This document shows positions 32,858 through 43,961 of a DNA stretch of 64,000 nt, piece after piece. The DNA is from Hepsetus odoe (taxonomy: Eukaryota > Chordata > Actinopteri > Characiformes > Hepsetidae). The DNA lies in the NCBI GenBank assembly GCA_017165825.1, contig CM029378.1:1439719-1503718 (forward strand), written 5' to 3'. The notes below the pieces were generated by a model. That model made no database searches. It was not told the origin of the DNA and worked only from the letters and a program-made list of their open reading frames with translations. The first letter of the stretch is position 1; every line of letters starts with the position of its first letter. Position numbers and translations under genes: made by a program.

Positions 32858-35389
32858 CAGTGGTGCATCAGAAGGTCATGGGGTCGAATCCCAGAACAGT
32901 AGGTTGCCCTGAGATACCATTGAGCAAGGTACTGTCCCCATCACTGCTCCCTATGCACTTTCAATAGGTGCCCCCTGCTGCACGTGTGTATGTAGGGGTA
33001 AAAAGCAGAGGTCTAATTTCGTTGTGTTTCACAATGATAAGTATTTGTGGGTATTTTATTGGTTTGATTCCCTGACGGGACGGTCCGGGTCCAATCTGTG
33101 AGGAGTGGACTTGTTCTCCTTTGGTGTGTTTCCTCCAGGAGCTCCGGTTTCCTCCCACCGTCCAACGATACGTGAGGTGGACTGGAGACGCTAAACTGTC
33201 CCCTTAGATGTACGTAAATGTGCTCGTCTATGTGTCTGACCTGTACAGGGTGTAGAACCTCAATCGGTTCCACCTCAGTCTTGACAAAGAAAGAACTCAG
33301 AGCCGGAACCACTGTGCCTTAACACAAAGAGACATTCAAAGTTGATGTTAAAGATCTGGACGTAAGCTATTAAATACCTAACGCGTCAGATCTCCTTGTT
33401 TAAATACAGATTTATCATTTTAGAGCATTAATGACTTTTGAAGACTGGGGATAATGTGAATGTGTGCTATGTGTAATTATTAAAGCTGTGTGTTCTGCAG
33501 CACCTGTGTCAGCAAAGGGGACACTTTCAAGAAGGTGAAGAACCCACCAATGAGGACGACCGTTTTGATACTTATGGAAATGTATGTGAATTTGTATAAA
33601 GAGGAAATCTAAACATGCGTTTTCTGATATTTTTCAGAATGGAACACAGTAAAAGACAAGTGGAATAAGAAGTCGGTCTACGTGGTGGGGAACGCTACTG
33701 CGTCGTTAGGTGAGAGTTCTGTTATCACTTCTTCATTCTGAAACCCAAAAACAACATTTTTAAATCAAAAACGAGTGGAGAAAAGGAGGTTCTTCAATGT
33801 GAAGTACTAATTTAATCCCGACTGGGATACAGCAGTCATTATATTTATAGTGTATTATAATGCACTGGCTCCCTTTATCCATCCCACACGAACAAACAAC
33901 TGCACCAACTGTCGTTCAGTTTTAACAAGACGTCCAGACCTCCAATATCCAGAACATGATACTGCCACCGCCATGCTTTACTGAAGGAATAGCTAGTGTT
34001 GGGCTTTTGCCACATGGTTTTATACATTTTTGTCTCACCTGATCACATAGATGATCCCATCTTCTTCTTCTCTTTTTGGCTGCTCCCATTAGGGGTCGCC
34101 ACAGATCATCTGTCTCCATTTCTTCCTGTCCTCTGCATCTTCCTCTTTCACACCTGCATGTCCTCTCTCACCACATCCCTCCTTTTTGTCCTTCCTCTTC
34201 TACTCTTTCCTGGCAGCTCCATCCTCAACATTCTTCTTCTGATAGACTCTGCATCTCTCCTCTGGACATGTCCAAACCAACGCAGTCTCACTTCCCTGAC
34301 TTTTCTGCAAATCGTCCAGCCCGAGCTGTCCCTCTAATATATTAGTTCCTAATCCTGTCCATTCTTGTCACTCCTGATGCAAATCTCAGCATCTTTAACT
34401 CTGACACCTCCAGCTGCACCGCCTGTTTTTTCGCCACCGTCTCCAACCTGAAAAACATAGCTGGTTTCACTACCATTCCAGCCTGCCTGCACTCACTTCT
34501 TCTCCTCTTTTCCACACTCTCCGTTACTCTGAGCTACCCAGAGTCTTTAAACTCCTCCACCTTCATCTCCTCTACTCCCTCCATCCTCACCACTCCACTG
34601 TACTCAACTTTCATTCACACACCACAAAAAACCATCCCATATTTTAGCTCACCGTTTCAAAGAAAATTCTTGAAAACGTGCCGATGTGTTTTGTCTTCAG
34701 TCCGGGCTTCAACCTTCACTGCTGTGCTGTTGAACACAGACTGGTGCACCTTCACTCAGTCACTGATCGGACCTTCTCTGTGTCTTCCATCTGGAGTTTC
34801 ACCAGATGTTTTGAGTGTATGTGGCATCAAAATAACAACACTTTCCAAAACCGTTATTGTAAAAGACATATCTTCCTAGTTATCCACATGGAACAACCTA
34901 GAATTAATGAATTCAGTTCATCATCTTCATCTTCTTCTTCTTTCGGCTGCACCCGTTTAGGGGTCTCCACAGTGAATTGACCGTCTCCATTTCTTCCGGT
35001 CCTCTGCATCTTCCTCCTTCAAACCGACCACCTGCATGTCCTCTCTCACCACGTCCATAAACCTCCTCTTTGGTCTTCCTCTTCTCCTCTTTCCTGGCAG
35101 ACCTTATTTACATGCCTGGATGTTCCTCCAGAAGTTCTGTCATTTTAGCCAAGTTTCAGGTTAGCAACATTAACACTGATGAAATATCTTTGTTCTGCAA
35201 TACATCTGGCTAATATACAGTAATAGCTATTGTGTCGAGCTAGCTGTAAATTCAATTACAGAGCTGTGCCTCTCAGGATGCATCTGAGGAAGAGCGCAAG
35301 CTAATGGTTACACTTTGGTGGGATTCACACGTCCCCGCTGCGTTCCTCTTTAGTACATTAGCTAATGAGCTGCTAATTAAAGTGGCCTG

Positions 35390-35460
<71 letters not shown>

Positions 35461-35965
35461 GCACCTGCATGAATGTATTAAGTCCCTTTGGCTGCAGCTG
35501 GAAACAGTTTTACCACAAGCTGTGTTCCACCCCCTTTACAATGATCCGCCGACAACAGCCCTTATGGCTGCACTGCTTGAGAAGCTCTTTAGGGAGCAGG
35601 TTGGTGTCGAGTAAACAAGAGTGCGATTTCACACATCGTAAGATTTCTGTCGCGCGTTTCTGAGGAAACGGGAAACTGAACCTCGTCTAGTTGAAACGCC
35701 TTTTTGCACAGACAGCTGAAAATGAGTGTGAGCTGATTTGACTTTGGCTAAATGAACAGGATTTAAAAAACACAAAGCTTCCTGCGTGCTTTTACACACA
35801 TACACACAAGTACACACACTTAACATGTCGTGTATAATTACATATTACATATAAAGATGTATCAGCTGTTATGTGGAAAGAATTGATATGTATAACAATA
35901 TTCTCATTATATAACTTATTATTCATATTATAATGTTCCTATCTATGTATCTCTATCTGTCTCGC

Positions 35966-36003
<38 letters not shown>

Positions 36004-39000
36004 ATGTTTATATACGGTACTGTGCAAAAGTTTTAGGCAGGTGTGAAAAAATGCTGTAAACAGAACGCTTTCAGAAATATCAATAATGATTGTTTATTTT
36101 GATCAATTTACAAAATGCAAAGTGAGGAACAAAAGAAAAATCTAAATCAGATCAATATCTGGTGTTTCTACCTTTTACCTTCAGAGCAGCATCAGTTCTT
36201 CTGGCCCCACAGAGCCCTGATCTCCACATCATCCAGTGTGTCTGGATCACATGAAGAGACAGAAGGATGTGAGGAGCTACATCCACAGAAGATCTGTGCT
36301 CAGTTCTCCAAGATGTTTGGAACGACCGACCGGCCGAGTTCCTTCAAAAACTGTGTATGAGTGTACCTAGAAGAACTGATGCTGTTTGGAAGGCAAAGGG
36401 TGGTCACACCAGATATTGATCTGATTTAGATTCTCTTTTGTTCATTCACTGCATTTTGTTGATTGATGAAAATAAATGATCAACACTTCCGTTTCTGAAA
36501 GCGTTCTGTTTACAGCATTTTACACACCTGACTAAAACTTTTGCACAGTGCTGTACATGAGAAGCCATACCTTTTAACACCTGAAGGAAGCTTTGGTTCC
36601 TGAGGATACCAAACATTTTCCATTTTCCTTGCATTTTTTCCTATTTGCATTTCCCACTATCCCAAAAGCAAGTGTAGAACTCTGTCCAGCTTTAAAGTCA
36701 ATATTCACTACCACCACCGTTATTCTTCAGCACAGCCTCAACTCCCTTAGACCAGCTCCTTTCTTTGAGTCATCTTCTGGAACACTTCTCCAGGCTTCAT
36801 GAAGGATGTCCCAAAGCTCTTCTTGGCTGCCTTTTGTTTCTCTGTGGAGATGATCCCACACTGCTTCTGAAACTGCTCAGGTACAGAGACTGGACTGAAC
36901 ATGAGAGACAACAACACTGTCCTTCAGGAAGATCTGGAGAACTGCTCAGGTACAGAGACTGGACTGAACATGAGAGACAACAACACTGTCCTTCAGGAAG
37001 ATCTGGAGAACTGTTCCTCAACAACATTTAAAAAAACAGAAAGTCTGGATCTTTTATAGGGAAAATGTGGAGAAAGTTTTCTTCATTTTATAACTTAGTT
37101 AAACTGCTGTCAGTTTAAAGTGAAAGTGACAACTTCATCATTGTGAAACACGGCACAGCGAAGCACAACGAAATGCAGCCTCGGCATTTCTCCCATACAC
37201 ACACACATGTGCAGCAGGGGGCAGCTATTTAAAGTACCCCGGGAGCCGTGATGGGGACAGTACCTTGCTCAAGGGTACCTCAGGGCAACCTACTGGTTGA
37301 ATGGGGAAATAAAAGAAAATGTGTAGATTTTCAAAAACCCAAAACCGTGGTATTTCTTTCACCTTGGTTTCGATTAAAGCTCCAAGTGAAATGAGGTGAT
37401 CAGTACATTTCTATACTTTAACAGTGTTTTTTTGTTTGATAATGTCTTTATTTCTTTGACGTACATACATTTATGTGTTGGTTTAGAAAAATCAATGTTT
37501 GCTATATGAAATGTTCTTCTTTTAAACAGCCTCAGCTTTTCTTGCATTAGAGCTGCCGTGTTTTGTTTAATGTCGAGTGTAAACTGTATGATGTATAGGC
37601 TGTGTGTGTGTGTGTGTGTGTGATGTAGGTTTAATGGTTGAGGTTAATGTGTTTTTTCTCTGCTGTGTAGTTGAAGCTCTGGGATTGACCTCCTGTGGAG
37701 AGCAAACAGGAACTGCAGACGTTCTGTCTAAACTCATCATCGAAAGTAAGAAATTGCTTCATTCTTCTGCCTTCATTTACGTCAAACAGCGGTCCTTTCT
37801 TTTTTATCACCTCCGTGGATGCTGCAGAATCACAGGGAGGCAGCAAACATTGTAGGCTTCTAATTATTTTCTCAGTACTGCCCTTTAACTTTGCAATTGC
37901 AAACATGCTGGCCACATTATTTGGTGTTTATCAGCATTAGATTAAATGTGACCGATACATAACATGTTCCGTAACATCGACCAGTATTAACAAACTGCTT
38001 TTTTATGGAAACGTTTAAAAGTTGAGAGTTTTTGGTTGCTGCATCTGCTGCAACATTACTGATGGTGCAAATGATGCCCAGTAATGGAGCGCTATTGGCC
38101 ACAGCAGTGGAAAAACTCATATATTTGGGTTTTTGTGAGTCAAGCCCCCTGTTCATGTACTGTGAAACCAAAATGTCAAATTTATGAAGACCTGAAAAAT
38201 AAACAGTATTTATGTGCAACTGAACGAGTATCCGTTAACCAGATAATTAAAGCCAAGAGTCAAGCCTGTCCAAAATTAAAAGAGCTGAAGGAGATACCCA
38301 TTGGACAGTCTTCAACTTCAGGCTTAAGTTAACTTTGTGATGCCCCCCACAGGGGGACAGAATCAGAATCAGGAAAACGTATTGATCTGGTAGGAAATTG
38401 CTTAAAGTGCCATCATGTTTACAATTAAAACATACATTTATGTCTAAACTGTGGATGAGAATGACAAATTATAACCCTAACAGCATTTCTAGACTGAATT
38501 AAATCAGTAAAAATAAGCTAATATGTCACTTACCCAGAGTTGAGGAAAAACATGGTGTTGTATTGCATAGTTGAGAGGGGCCAATCGTATCTGTTAACGA
38601 ACAACATTTTTAACTAAGACTGGAATCAAAAAACAAAATCAGAGTCAACAGAGTCGCAAGAGACAGGTGGAGAAAAAAAGACAAATGAACTGCCAAAGAT
38701 TTGAGAAGAATCAAACGTGAAGCTCCCAGGAACCCATGATCCTCCAGTGCTGCCATATTCCAGAACTGAACCTACCTGGAGTGTCCAGAAGAACAAGGTG
38801 TTCAGTGACAGAGACGTGGACAAGGTAAGGAAGACTGAAACCCCACCATCACTGAACAAGACACACCAGCTGAAACATCAAGACTGGGACAAGAAACATC
38901 TCAGGACAGATTTTTCAGGTTTGATGGAGATGAGATGATAGAGATTCTTGACGGACCTGGTGGATGGACCGTGGCTGGATCACTAATGGGCACAGAGCTC

Positions 39001-42000
39001 CCACTTCCACTCCGACACCAGTAAGGTGGAGGTGGGTACTGGTATGGGCTGGTTTTATTAAAGGTGAGCAAGTTGGACCTTTTCAGGTTGAAGATGGACT
39101 CAAAATCAACTCCCAAACCTGCTGTCAGTGCTTCAGGAAAAAGTCTATTATTCAAGAAGATCGTTCATTTTCTGCAAGACGATGCTCCATCGTATGCATG
39201 GAAGTTCTCCACCGTTCACCTGCATCACATGCATGGAAGTTCACCACCTCCATGCATGTGATATTGGTCACTGATTTTTTCAATTAGTTGTGTAATAATT
39301 CTGCACTAATAACTGTGCACTCGTGAGAATGTTCACACTCACGGTTCCTTGTAAAACATTCCGTTTTCAGGGTTTTAACATTCTGGATTGACTGGAAGCA
39401 CTGGATTGGTTCCAGATTAAAACGAACACTCAAAGTACACACTTGCCTAAAAACCGTGCACGCAGCGTAGAGAGCGTCCTCGAAACAATCAGAGGGAAAT
39501 TCTCATACGCAGCTCTCACTTACATGCATCATCTTTTGACACCTTGCATCCTAACTTGTTCTATTTTAAAATGATTTTGGTTGATTGTTGATCTTAGGAG
39601 AAGATCCGGCCACCCTGCCTCTGCTCTTTCCCTGCGGCTCACTGAAAAGAGAAGTGCTGCCCGTCGCGCTCAGACAAAACGGTCAGACTTTCGCTCTACC
39701 CCTCAAACTCATACTGATGAACGTACGTGATTTCATTTGGAGGCCTTTGTCACTTTGTTAACATGCCAGATATTACTTTTCCCGTGACATCTGTTTCTGC
39801 TGTTAATGTCTGAAAAACAAGGTGAATATAACTCTATTTGCGGAATCTCTGCAAAGCATTGTGTGTGAGCGTGTGTGTGTGGGTGGACGGGTGAACGTGT
39901 GTGTACGAATGTGTCTATGGAAGTGTGTGTAATTGAATAGCGTCTGTTCTCTCCGTACTGCGATGCGCTGAAGCTGGTGGTGTCACAATCCCCCTGGGTC
40001 CGGTACTAATTACAGCCCCGTGTCTAATTGCGCCGTGTGACATCAAGAACATTATCTCTCTCTCTGTCTCACTCTTTCTCACCCACTCTCTTCTTTCTCG
40101 TTCAGAAATCCCTCTGGAGTCCCTCACAGTCTATCAGACAGCTGAACATCCTGACCTGGAGAAAAACATCACCCACTACTTCAACAGTAAGGTAAAGCCT
40201 AGAATCCCATTCAAACTCCTTAAATGTCCAAAAGTACCCGGACACCCCTTGTGGTCAGTTTGGCTTTAATGTTGTGGAAACGCATTTCATTCATTCATTG
40301 TCACAGTTTTGCGTTCTAGACGCTCAGAAAAAATATAATCCAGGACCACTAAGAGCCCCCAAGTAAACACAAAATACACTTTTCAAAAAAGATCGTTTTA
40401 ATTGCTGGAGAAGAAAAGATAACCAACCCCAACTGCTTTAAAAATGACCCAATTTATCATTTAGTTTAATTAAGTTGGTTGGGCTCAATTAGACTATGCA
40501 AATCCAGCCTTGTTACTTGTATCTCTGTTGAACATCGCTTGAAGGGGACTGTTTGTGCTCTTAGAGTTAATACTTTTATTCTTGGTTGCTCCTAAAATGA
40601 ATGTGCAAGCTTCAAAGTTCCAAACAGACCTGCTTTGAGGTGAAGAAAGCAGAAGATGAACTGATACGGGAGAGTTTAAAAGCAGTGATAAGCAGTAAGA
40701 AGATAAGAAGTGAAGACGCTTGTCTCACAACTGTCACCTTGAGGGTCTGGCCTAAAAATGTGGACTTTTCTGGAAGACATGGGGCTTGTAAAGCCCAGCA
40801 CTAATGTGGCGGTGGTGCGAGGGGCCTGGGTGAGCTTTCATAGTGATACAGGAAGTGTTAAGTTGCAGTTGGACAACCAGTCATTACCTTTTTTTCCCTC
40901 GGATGATGTAAATCTATCCTTTTTGAAATCCTTTTCTGAACAGAATGATCATTTCATCTCAAATCATGAGTTTCCTCGTGTCAGCCTGAAAATGAGAACA
41001 AAATCACATGCTTTTTTTTTTTTTATTTCAGCCAGTATTCTTTCCCATTTAAGAGAGCCACCCATCATACCTACCCAAACAGTGACACCAACTGTGTTCT
41101 TAAACTTAAAGAAGAACGTGCCATCAAACCTGAAGTCTCTCAAGGGCCACGCTCGGGAGCTCTCACATCATTTGATTAAAAGCTCTTTTAATCAACCTTA
41201 GAAAAGATTCCTAATTCAAACCATTCCCATGAATACTTCTTCATCTTTAAAAAACGTGTGCCAACTCAAGCATCAGATCAGCACGGATCACCAAAGAAAG
41301 AGGTTCATTAAAACATCCTGATGTGTTTCAGTGTGTTTAGGCGGTGCTTTTTATGTGTTGGTATAATTCACCTACTCTTACTGGATCCCATTAGGCTCAG
41401 TTTGTCATTTTCTTTGTTTATGTCTCAGGGAATCCCAGCCAGCGTCGCTTTCTTCAGTCCTTCGGGGGTAAAGTTCTGTTTGGACACGTTAAAGAGACTT
41501 GCAGGATCACAGCTGGACCAGATAAAGGTAATAAATGAAGATGGTTGGAAATTATTTCCAAAAATCGCTGTAAAGGATGCTGTGAACCTGCACTGCTGTG
41601 ATAAAGACAAGGGGTTTAATTCTTGGTTAGAATGCCCTTGCAGTGTCCATTATTATACATTACACTTCAAAATCAGTTGTGCTTGTAACGTTTTCTTGCA
41701 TTTTCTTGTTTTATTTATTTATGTCTTTTGGTTTTATTATCCGAGCCCAAACCTCTGGCCTGCGTTGTATCTCTTAATTTTAAAAACTCTTAAACGGGTG
41801 TTGGGCTACAATGCAGCGTCAATAGTAAATAAATTTGCAATAAGGGATGAAAGTCTGGAAGTTACTGACCAGTTAGGTGTTGTCCTCCAGTTTGCTGCCA
41901 TAGGTCCCACTACAGCGGACGCTCTGGAGGCTGAAGGCCTGGCCGTGAGCTGCTCAGCGGAGAAGCCAACCCCGCAGCACCTGGCGAAGAGCATCGCACG

Positions 42001-42031
42001 GGCCTTGAGCTCAAGCACCGCAGACCTCTGA
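29377..42031 (+). CDS. uros: uroporphyrinogen-III synthase, ten coding exons, abnormal exon 3
   Basis: Cytosolic heme-pathway enzyme that cyclises hydroxymethylbilane with inversion of ring D. Exons: 29377-29439, 30400-30483, 31826-31930, 33501-33534, 33638-33709, 37671-37745, 39598-39681, 40106-40191, 41429-41527, 41891-42031. All phases fit, giving 843 nt and 280 aa (human 265). Recognisable blocks: MSVLLLKEPRESDSGPDPYI, LIPVLSFKF, KSVYVVGNATASL, LPLLFPCGSLKRE, LTVYQTAEHP, VAFFSPSG and FAAIGPTTADALEAEGL. The ATG follows an acceptor at 29361 ('aaatttcag'), so a 5' UTR exon lies upstream. Exon 3 is open but lacks the in-frame GGLIFTSPRA segment; it is described separately. Exon 1's intron and several others hold SINEs and microsatellites. 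A possible poly(A) signal is AATAAA at 43099-43104, more than 1 kb past the stop. Confidence 0.93.
29477..29800 (+). repeat. tRNA-like interspersed repeat ('cacagtccaaagaca' family)
   Basis: It starts about 40 bases inside uros intron 1: 'cctcacagcgagaaggtcct', 'gttctccccgtgtctg', 'ggtttcctcccacagtccaa', 'ctggagatgctaattgtccc', 'actggcgacctgtcagggt' and the end 'gcggctcagaaaataagtg'. Confidence 0.75.
31170..31720. repeat. GATA/GACA/GGAT tetranucleotide repeat block
   Basis: About 550 bases in uros intron 2, built from GATA, GACA and GGAT units with an internal duplicated segment ('ataaagttagacagatagat' occurs twice). It is comparable to Bkm-type GATA/GACA repeats of vertebrates. Confidence 0.9.
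31826..31930 (+). CDS. uros: uros exon 3, frame-scrambled but open
   Basis: 105 bases, phase 0 to phase 0, with acceptor 'tctgcag' and donor gtcagt. The used frame reads LFLRRNEEDPSLHESAKRLV then VEAAEESASKRVHGEK. At the DNA level the family's GG-x-IFTSPR segment is still visible: GAGAAACGAGGAGGA at 31837-31851 reads EKRGG in one other frame, and GTCTTCACGAGTCCGCGA at 31857-31874 reads VFTSPR in the third frame. VEAAE at 31883-31897 is back in the used frame. Three small indels with a net multiple of three explain this. Confidence 0.75.
32807..32854. repeat. TA microsatellite
   Basis: About 23 uninterrupted TA units directly in front of a SINE head at 32855. The SINE may have inserted into the TA tract. 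Confidence 0.9.
32855..33045 (+). repeat. tRNA-derived SINE copy
   Basis: Head 'gggcagtggtgcatcagaag' (short), 'ggggtcgaatcccagaac', 'agtaggttgccctgagatac', and tail 'tttcgttgtgtttcacaatg'. Confidence 0.65.
33057..33250 (+). repeat. tRNA-like interspersed repeat ('cacagtccaaagaca' family)
   Basis: 'ggtttgattccctgacggga', 'ggtttcctcccaccgtccaa' and 'ctggagacgctaaactgtcc'. It directly follows a tRNA-SINE. Confidence 0.65.
33870..34045 (-). mobile_element. Tc1-like transposon relic, minus orientation
   Basis: Phrases such as 'gatactgccaccgccatgct' and 'gtctcacctgatcacataga' are typical of reverse-strand Tc1-like transposase remnants. It is degraded, in uros intron 5, and interrupted by the RTE fragment at 34058. 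Confidence 0.45.
34058..34620 (-). mobile_element. RTE-type LINE 3' fragment, minus orientation
   Basis: Longest RTE 3' copy here. It begins 'cttcttcttctctttttggc', then 'tgctcccattaggggtcgcc', 'ctggacatgtccaaaccaac' and 'gtctccaacctgaaaaacat'. On the minus strand it is the C-terminal RTE ORF with many breaks. Confidence 0.8.
34921..35105 (-). mobile_element. RTE-type LINE 3' fragment, minus orientation
   Basis: 'cttcttcttctttcggctgc', 'acccgtttaggggtctccac' and 'tggtcttcctcttctcctct'. It is a second, shorter copy within 300 bases of the first. Confidence 0.75.
35392..35457. repeat. GT microsatellite
   Basis: About 32 GT units in uros intron 5, flanked by unique, conserved-looking sequence. 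Confidence 0.95.
35968..35999. repeat. CA microsatellite
   Basis: About 16 CA units, a few bases before the left end of a MITE copy (36012). Confidence 0.95.
36012..36555. mobile_element. Tc1-like MITE, family A, copy 1
   Basis: Ends are near-perfect inverted repeats of about 65 bases: left 'tacggtactgtgcaaaagtt', right end reads in reverse complement 'tacagcactgtgcaaaagtt'. Both continue through 'ttag.caggtgtg.aaaatg' and 'ctgtaaacagaacgctttca'. TA at both edges is consistent with a Tc1/mariner TA duplication. About 540 bases, no transposase. Confidence 0.85.
36870..37035 (-). repeat. MITE family B fragment with two 69-bp repeats
   Basis: Two tandem units of 'ctcaggtacagagactggac' through 'gaagatctggagaactg', inverted relative to the copies at 3960 and 54514. 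Confidence 0.7.
37113..37300 (-). repeat. tRNA-derived SINE copy, minus orientation, head missing
   Basis: 'tcattgtgaaacacggcaca', 'gtgcagcagggggcagctat', 'gggagccgtgatggggacag' and 'cagggcaacctactgg'. Confidence 0.65.
37602..37621. repeat. short GT microsatellite
   Basis: Ten GT units about 50 bases upstream of uros exon 6. Confidence 0.9.
38640..39245 (+). mobile_element. Tc1-like transposon relic
   Basis: Translation near 39150-39230 gives KKIVHFLQDDAPSYAWKFST, a degraded Tc1 transposase Q-D-x-A-P-S-H segment around a catalytic Asp. The preceding 'ggaacccatgatcctccagt' and 'tggaccgtggctggatcact' look like its N-terminal half. Frame-broken. Confidence 0.55.
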
Positions 42032-42215
42032 GCCCCAGCATCAGCACACTCCGTCCAGAAGAAGACAGCAGAGGACAAAAGCCATGTGCACACATGTCGT
42101 TTAGGAAGATCACACTGGATTGTTTGGTTTATTTTTTCAAAAATGTTGCTTCATTTACTTAAGATTGCTTGATGGAAAACTCACATGTGAGGGAAAGATG
42201 GTTGGATAGATGGAC

Positions 42216-42495
42216 GGGTGTGTAATGTCTCAAACAACGTCCACCATCCATGAAATGATGGTGAAAACACTGCCTGGCACCTTAGACGTTGTTTCAGCAG
42301 AATGTGGAGACAGTTCTAGACTAAAACTGAACCTGTGCTGGGTGGAGGGATACATTGTGAAGCTAATTAGTCCCAAAACATAAGCTGTAGTTCCGATTCA
42401 CTATCCTACCATCGTCACCGTCCCATATAAACCCCCAAGAGAGACGTAAATGCACAGATTTGGGACGTCTGGTTCCATTCACCCCTAAAAAACCG
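42216..42495. mobile_element. MITE family C copy in uros 3' region
   Basis: The right terminus 'gacgtctggttccattcacc' matches the family's terminal repeat; the left end is eroded. The internal segment 'catgaaatgatggtgaaaac' followed by 'actgcctgg' and 'gacgttgttt' matches the copy at 53785. It begins about 190 bases past the uros stop. Confidence 0.65.
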
Positions 42496-43436
42496 CAACC
42501 ATTTCACACCAAACCTACTTTATTTACATCTCACCTACTGAAAAATGAGCAAATCTTGAAAAATCAATGCTCATCTATTTTAAGGCATGGTTAACTCCCG
42601 CCATTAAGGCAAGATCTAGATATCTGAAGCTGAATCGGGTGTAAACCAGTGCTATTCTGGTGGAATATCAGGAATCAAACTGGGCATCATTTATAAATAC
42701 AGCCTCTAAATGTTATCCCTGCTGGGAAAAAAAGACCTTTGGGTTTTGCTTCTTAATGGGCTTAAGGGTTAACGAGGAGGGAAAAATAAAGAGGGAAAAT
42801 TAAGATCCAATTAGAAAACAAGTCAGATGTGTCCAGATTCGGGCTCAAGTCAAATGTTAAACCATTAGGATCCTTTTACGCCATGACATCGACCCATTGG
42901 GTAAATCACAAAAACACCATTAGGCACTATAAGCACCAGCAGCTGGATTCTTCGATTTATTCCCAAGTGGGATTAGACATTGAGTAGCTTTTATTGTCCA
43001 TTTGTCAATTTTTTATTTGCATTATTCATTTTTCTGCACTGGATGTGTGTTTATTTCTCTGTGTTGTGATAAAAACACTGAAATACGCTGCAAAAGACAA
43101 TAAACAATTTTATTGCATTAATGGAGACGTGTGTTCTATTTGTTTTCGCGTGACTGCACGTCTTTGCACTACTTTTTTAAATGGCGGAAGTGCACCTGGC
43201 TGAATGTGGCGTCGTGCGTTCACACAGCCAGGTGGCTTTGCCTTCAGCACGGAGGTGTGAGAAGAGTGCAGGTGCGTCTCCACGCAGGTGTGAAGCGCGT
43301 GGCCCCGTGTGCACGGGCCCGCCTGCTGAGATAAAAAAGAACGGAAACAAAAAACAACAAAACAAAAACAAGCTCCGGTCATCTCTGCCAACACCCTGAG
43401 CTTTATCACTCCGCCGGCCGGACTCCTTTCGGCTCG

Positions 43437-43449
43437 GTTGCTAGGTAAC
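43437..43449. promoter_or_regulatory. X-box (RFX-type) palindrome upstream of mmp21
   Basis: GTTGCTAGGTAAC fits the RFX X-box pattern GTNRCC/N-N0-3-RGYAAC as two half-sites in inverted orientation. It lies about 525 bases before the mmp21 ATG, in a locally GC-richer patch. Binding is inferred from the motif only. Confidence 0.5.
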
Positions 43450-43779
43450 AGTTAACGGTCACTCGGGTTAGCTAGTTCCTCCGCGTTAAAACCAAACAAA
43501 AAACTAGCCGAATAAACGTTTTAACTACGAAACTTTGACCTTTAAAGTAAATAAACGATAACGTTTTCACGTAAACGAAAAAAAGAACATCGTGCACTGT
43601 AGATTTGAGTCGAATTCCTCCACAGTTGGTCAAGTTCCTAGCGACAGTGCGTAAAACTGAGCTTAATTTGTTCAACATAGGGTAAAAATCTGTTTATAAA
43701 CGAAAACATGTTGATTTTATACAGTTTGGCTCGGGAATATGTGGAAATCCTTTACAAGAAATGTGTATTTGTGTGCTTT

Positions 43780-43961
43780 TTCTGTGACGCGCGTCCGTTA
43801 TTTTCGCATGGCCCCGCGAGCGCGAGCGTCGCTTTGAATTTCGACTTCAAAGGCCGCGCACGTGACACCGCGGCCCCTTTAAAAACGCAGAGTCAGAGCT
43901 CAGACACAGAGCTACAGCAAACCATCTCTCTCCTGCTTTCTCTCCCTCTCTTCCTCCAACG
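43780..43961 (+). promoter_or_regulatory. mmp21: mmp21 core promoter and 5' UTR
   Basis: A GC- and CpG-rich block with an E-box CACGTG (43859-43864) and a TATA-like TTTAAAA (about 43878-43884). It is followed by a purine-pyrimidine mixed leader ending in the ATG at 43962. A start site about 25-30 bases after the TATA-like box would give a leader of roughly 50 bases. Confidence 0.5.

Noticed and set aside
36115..36360. ORF in MITE family A (ALISTSSSVSGSHEETEGCEE) as a conserved gene
   Set aside because: It recurs with the second copy at 57361 as part of the transposon interior, and no transposase or other domain is visible.
38084..38332. 82-aa plus-strand ORF in uros intron 6
   Set aside because: No family resemblance, no splice signals at sensible places, and it is not needed to join uros exons 6 and 7.
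40601..41201. Two plus-strand ORFs in uros intron 8
   Set aside because: No recognisable domain. uros exons 8 and 9 join in phase without them.
43472..43678. Minus-strand ORF starting MLNKLSSVLRTVARNLTNCG, which looks like a mitochondrial presequence
   Set aside because: No clear donor or second exon was recognised, and it lies in the mmp21 upstream region. It could be a first exon of a divergent gene, but the evidence is too thin to annotate.
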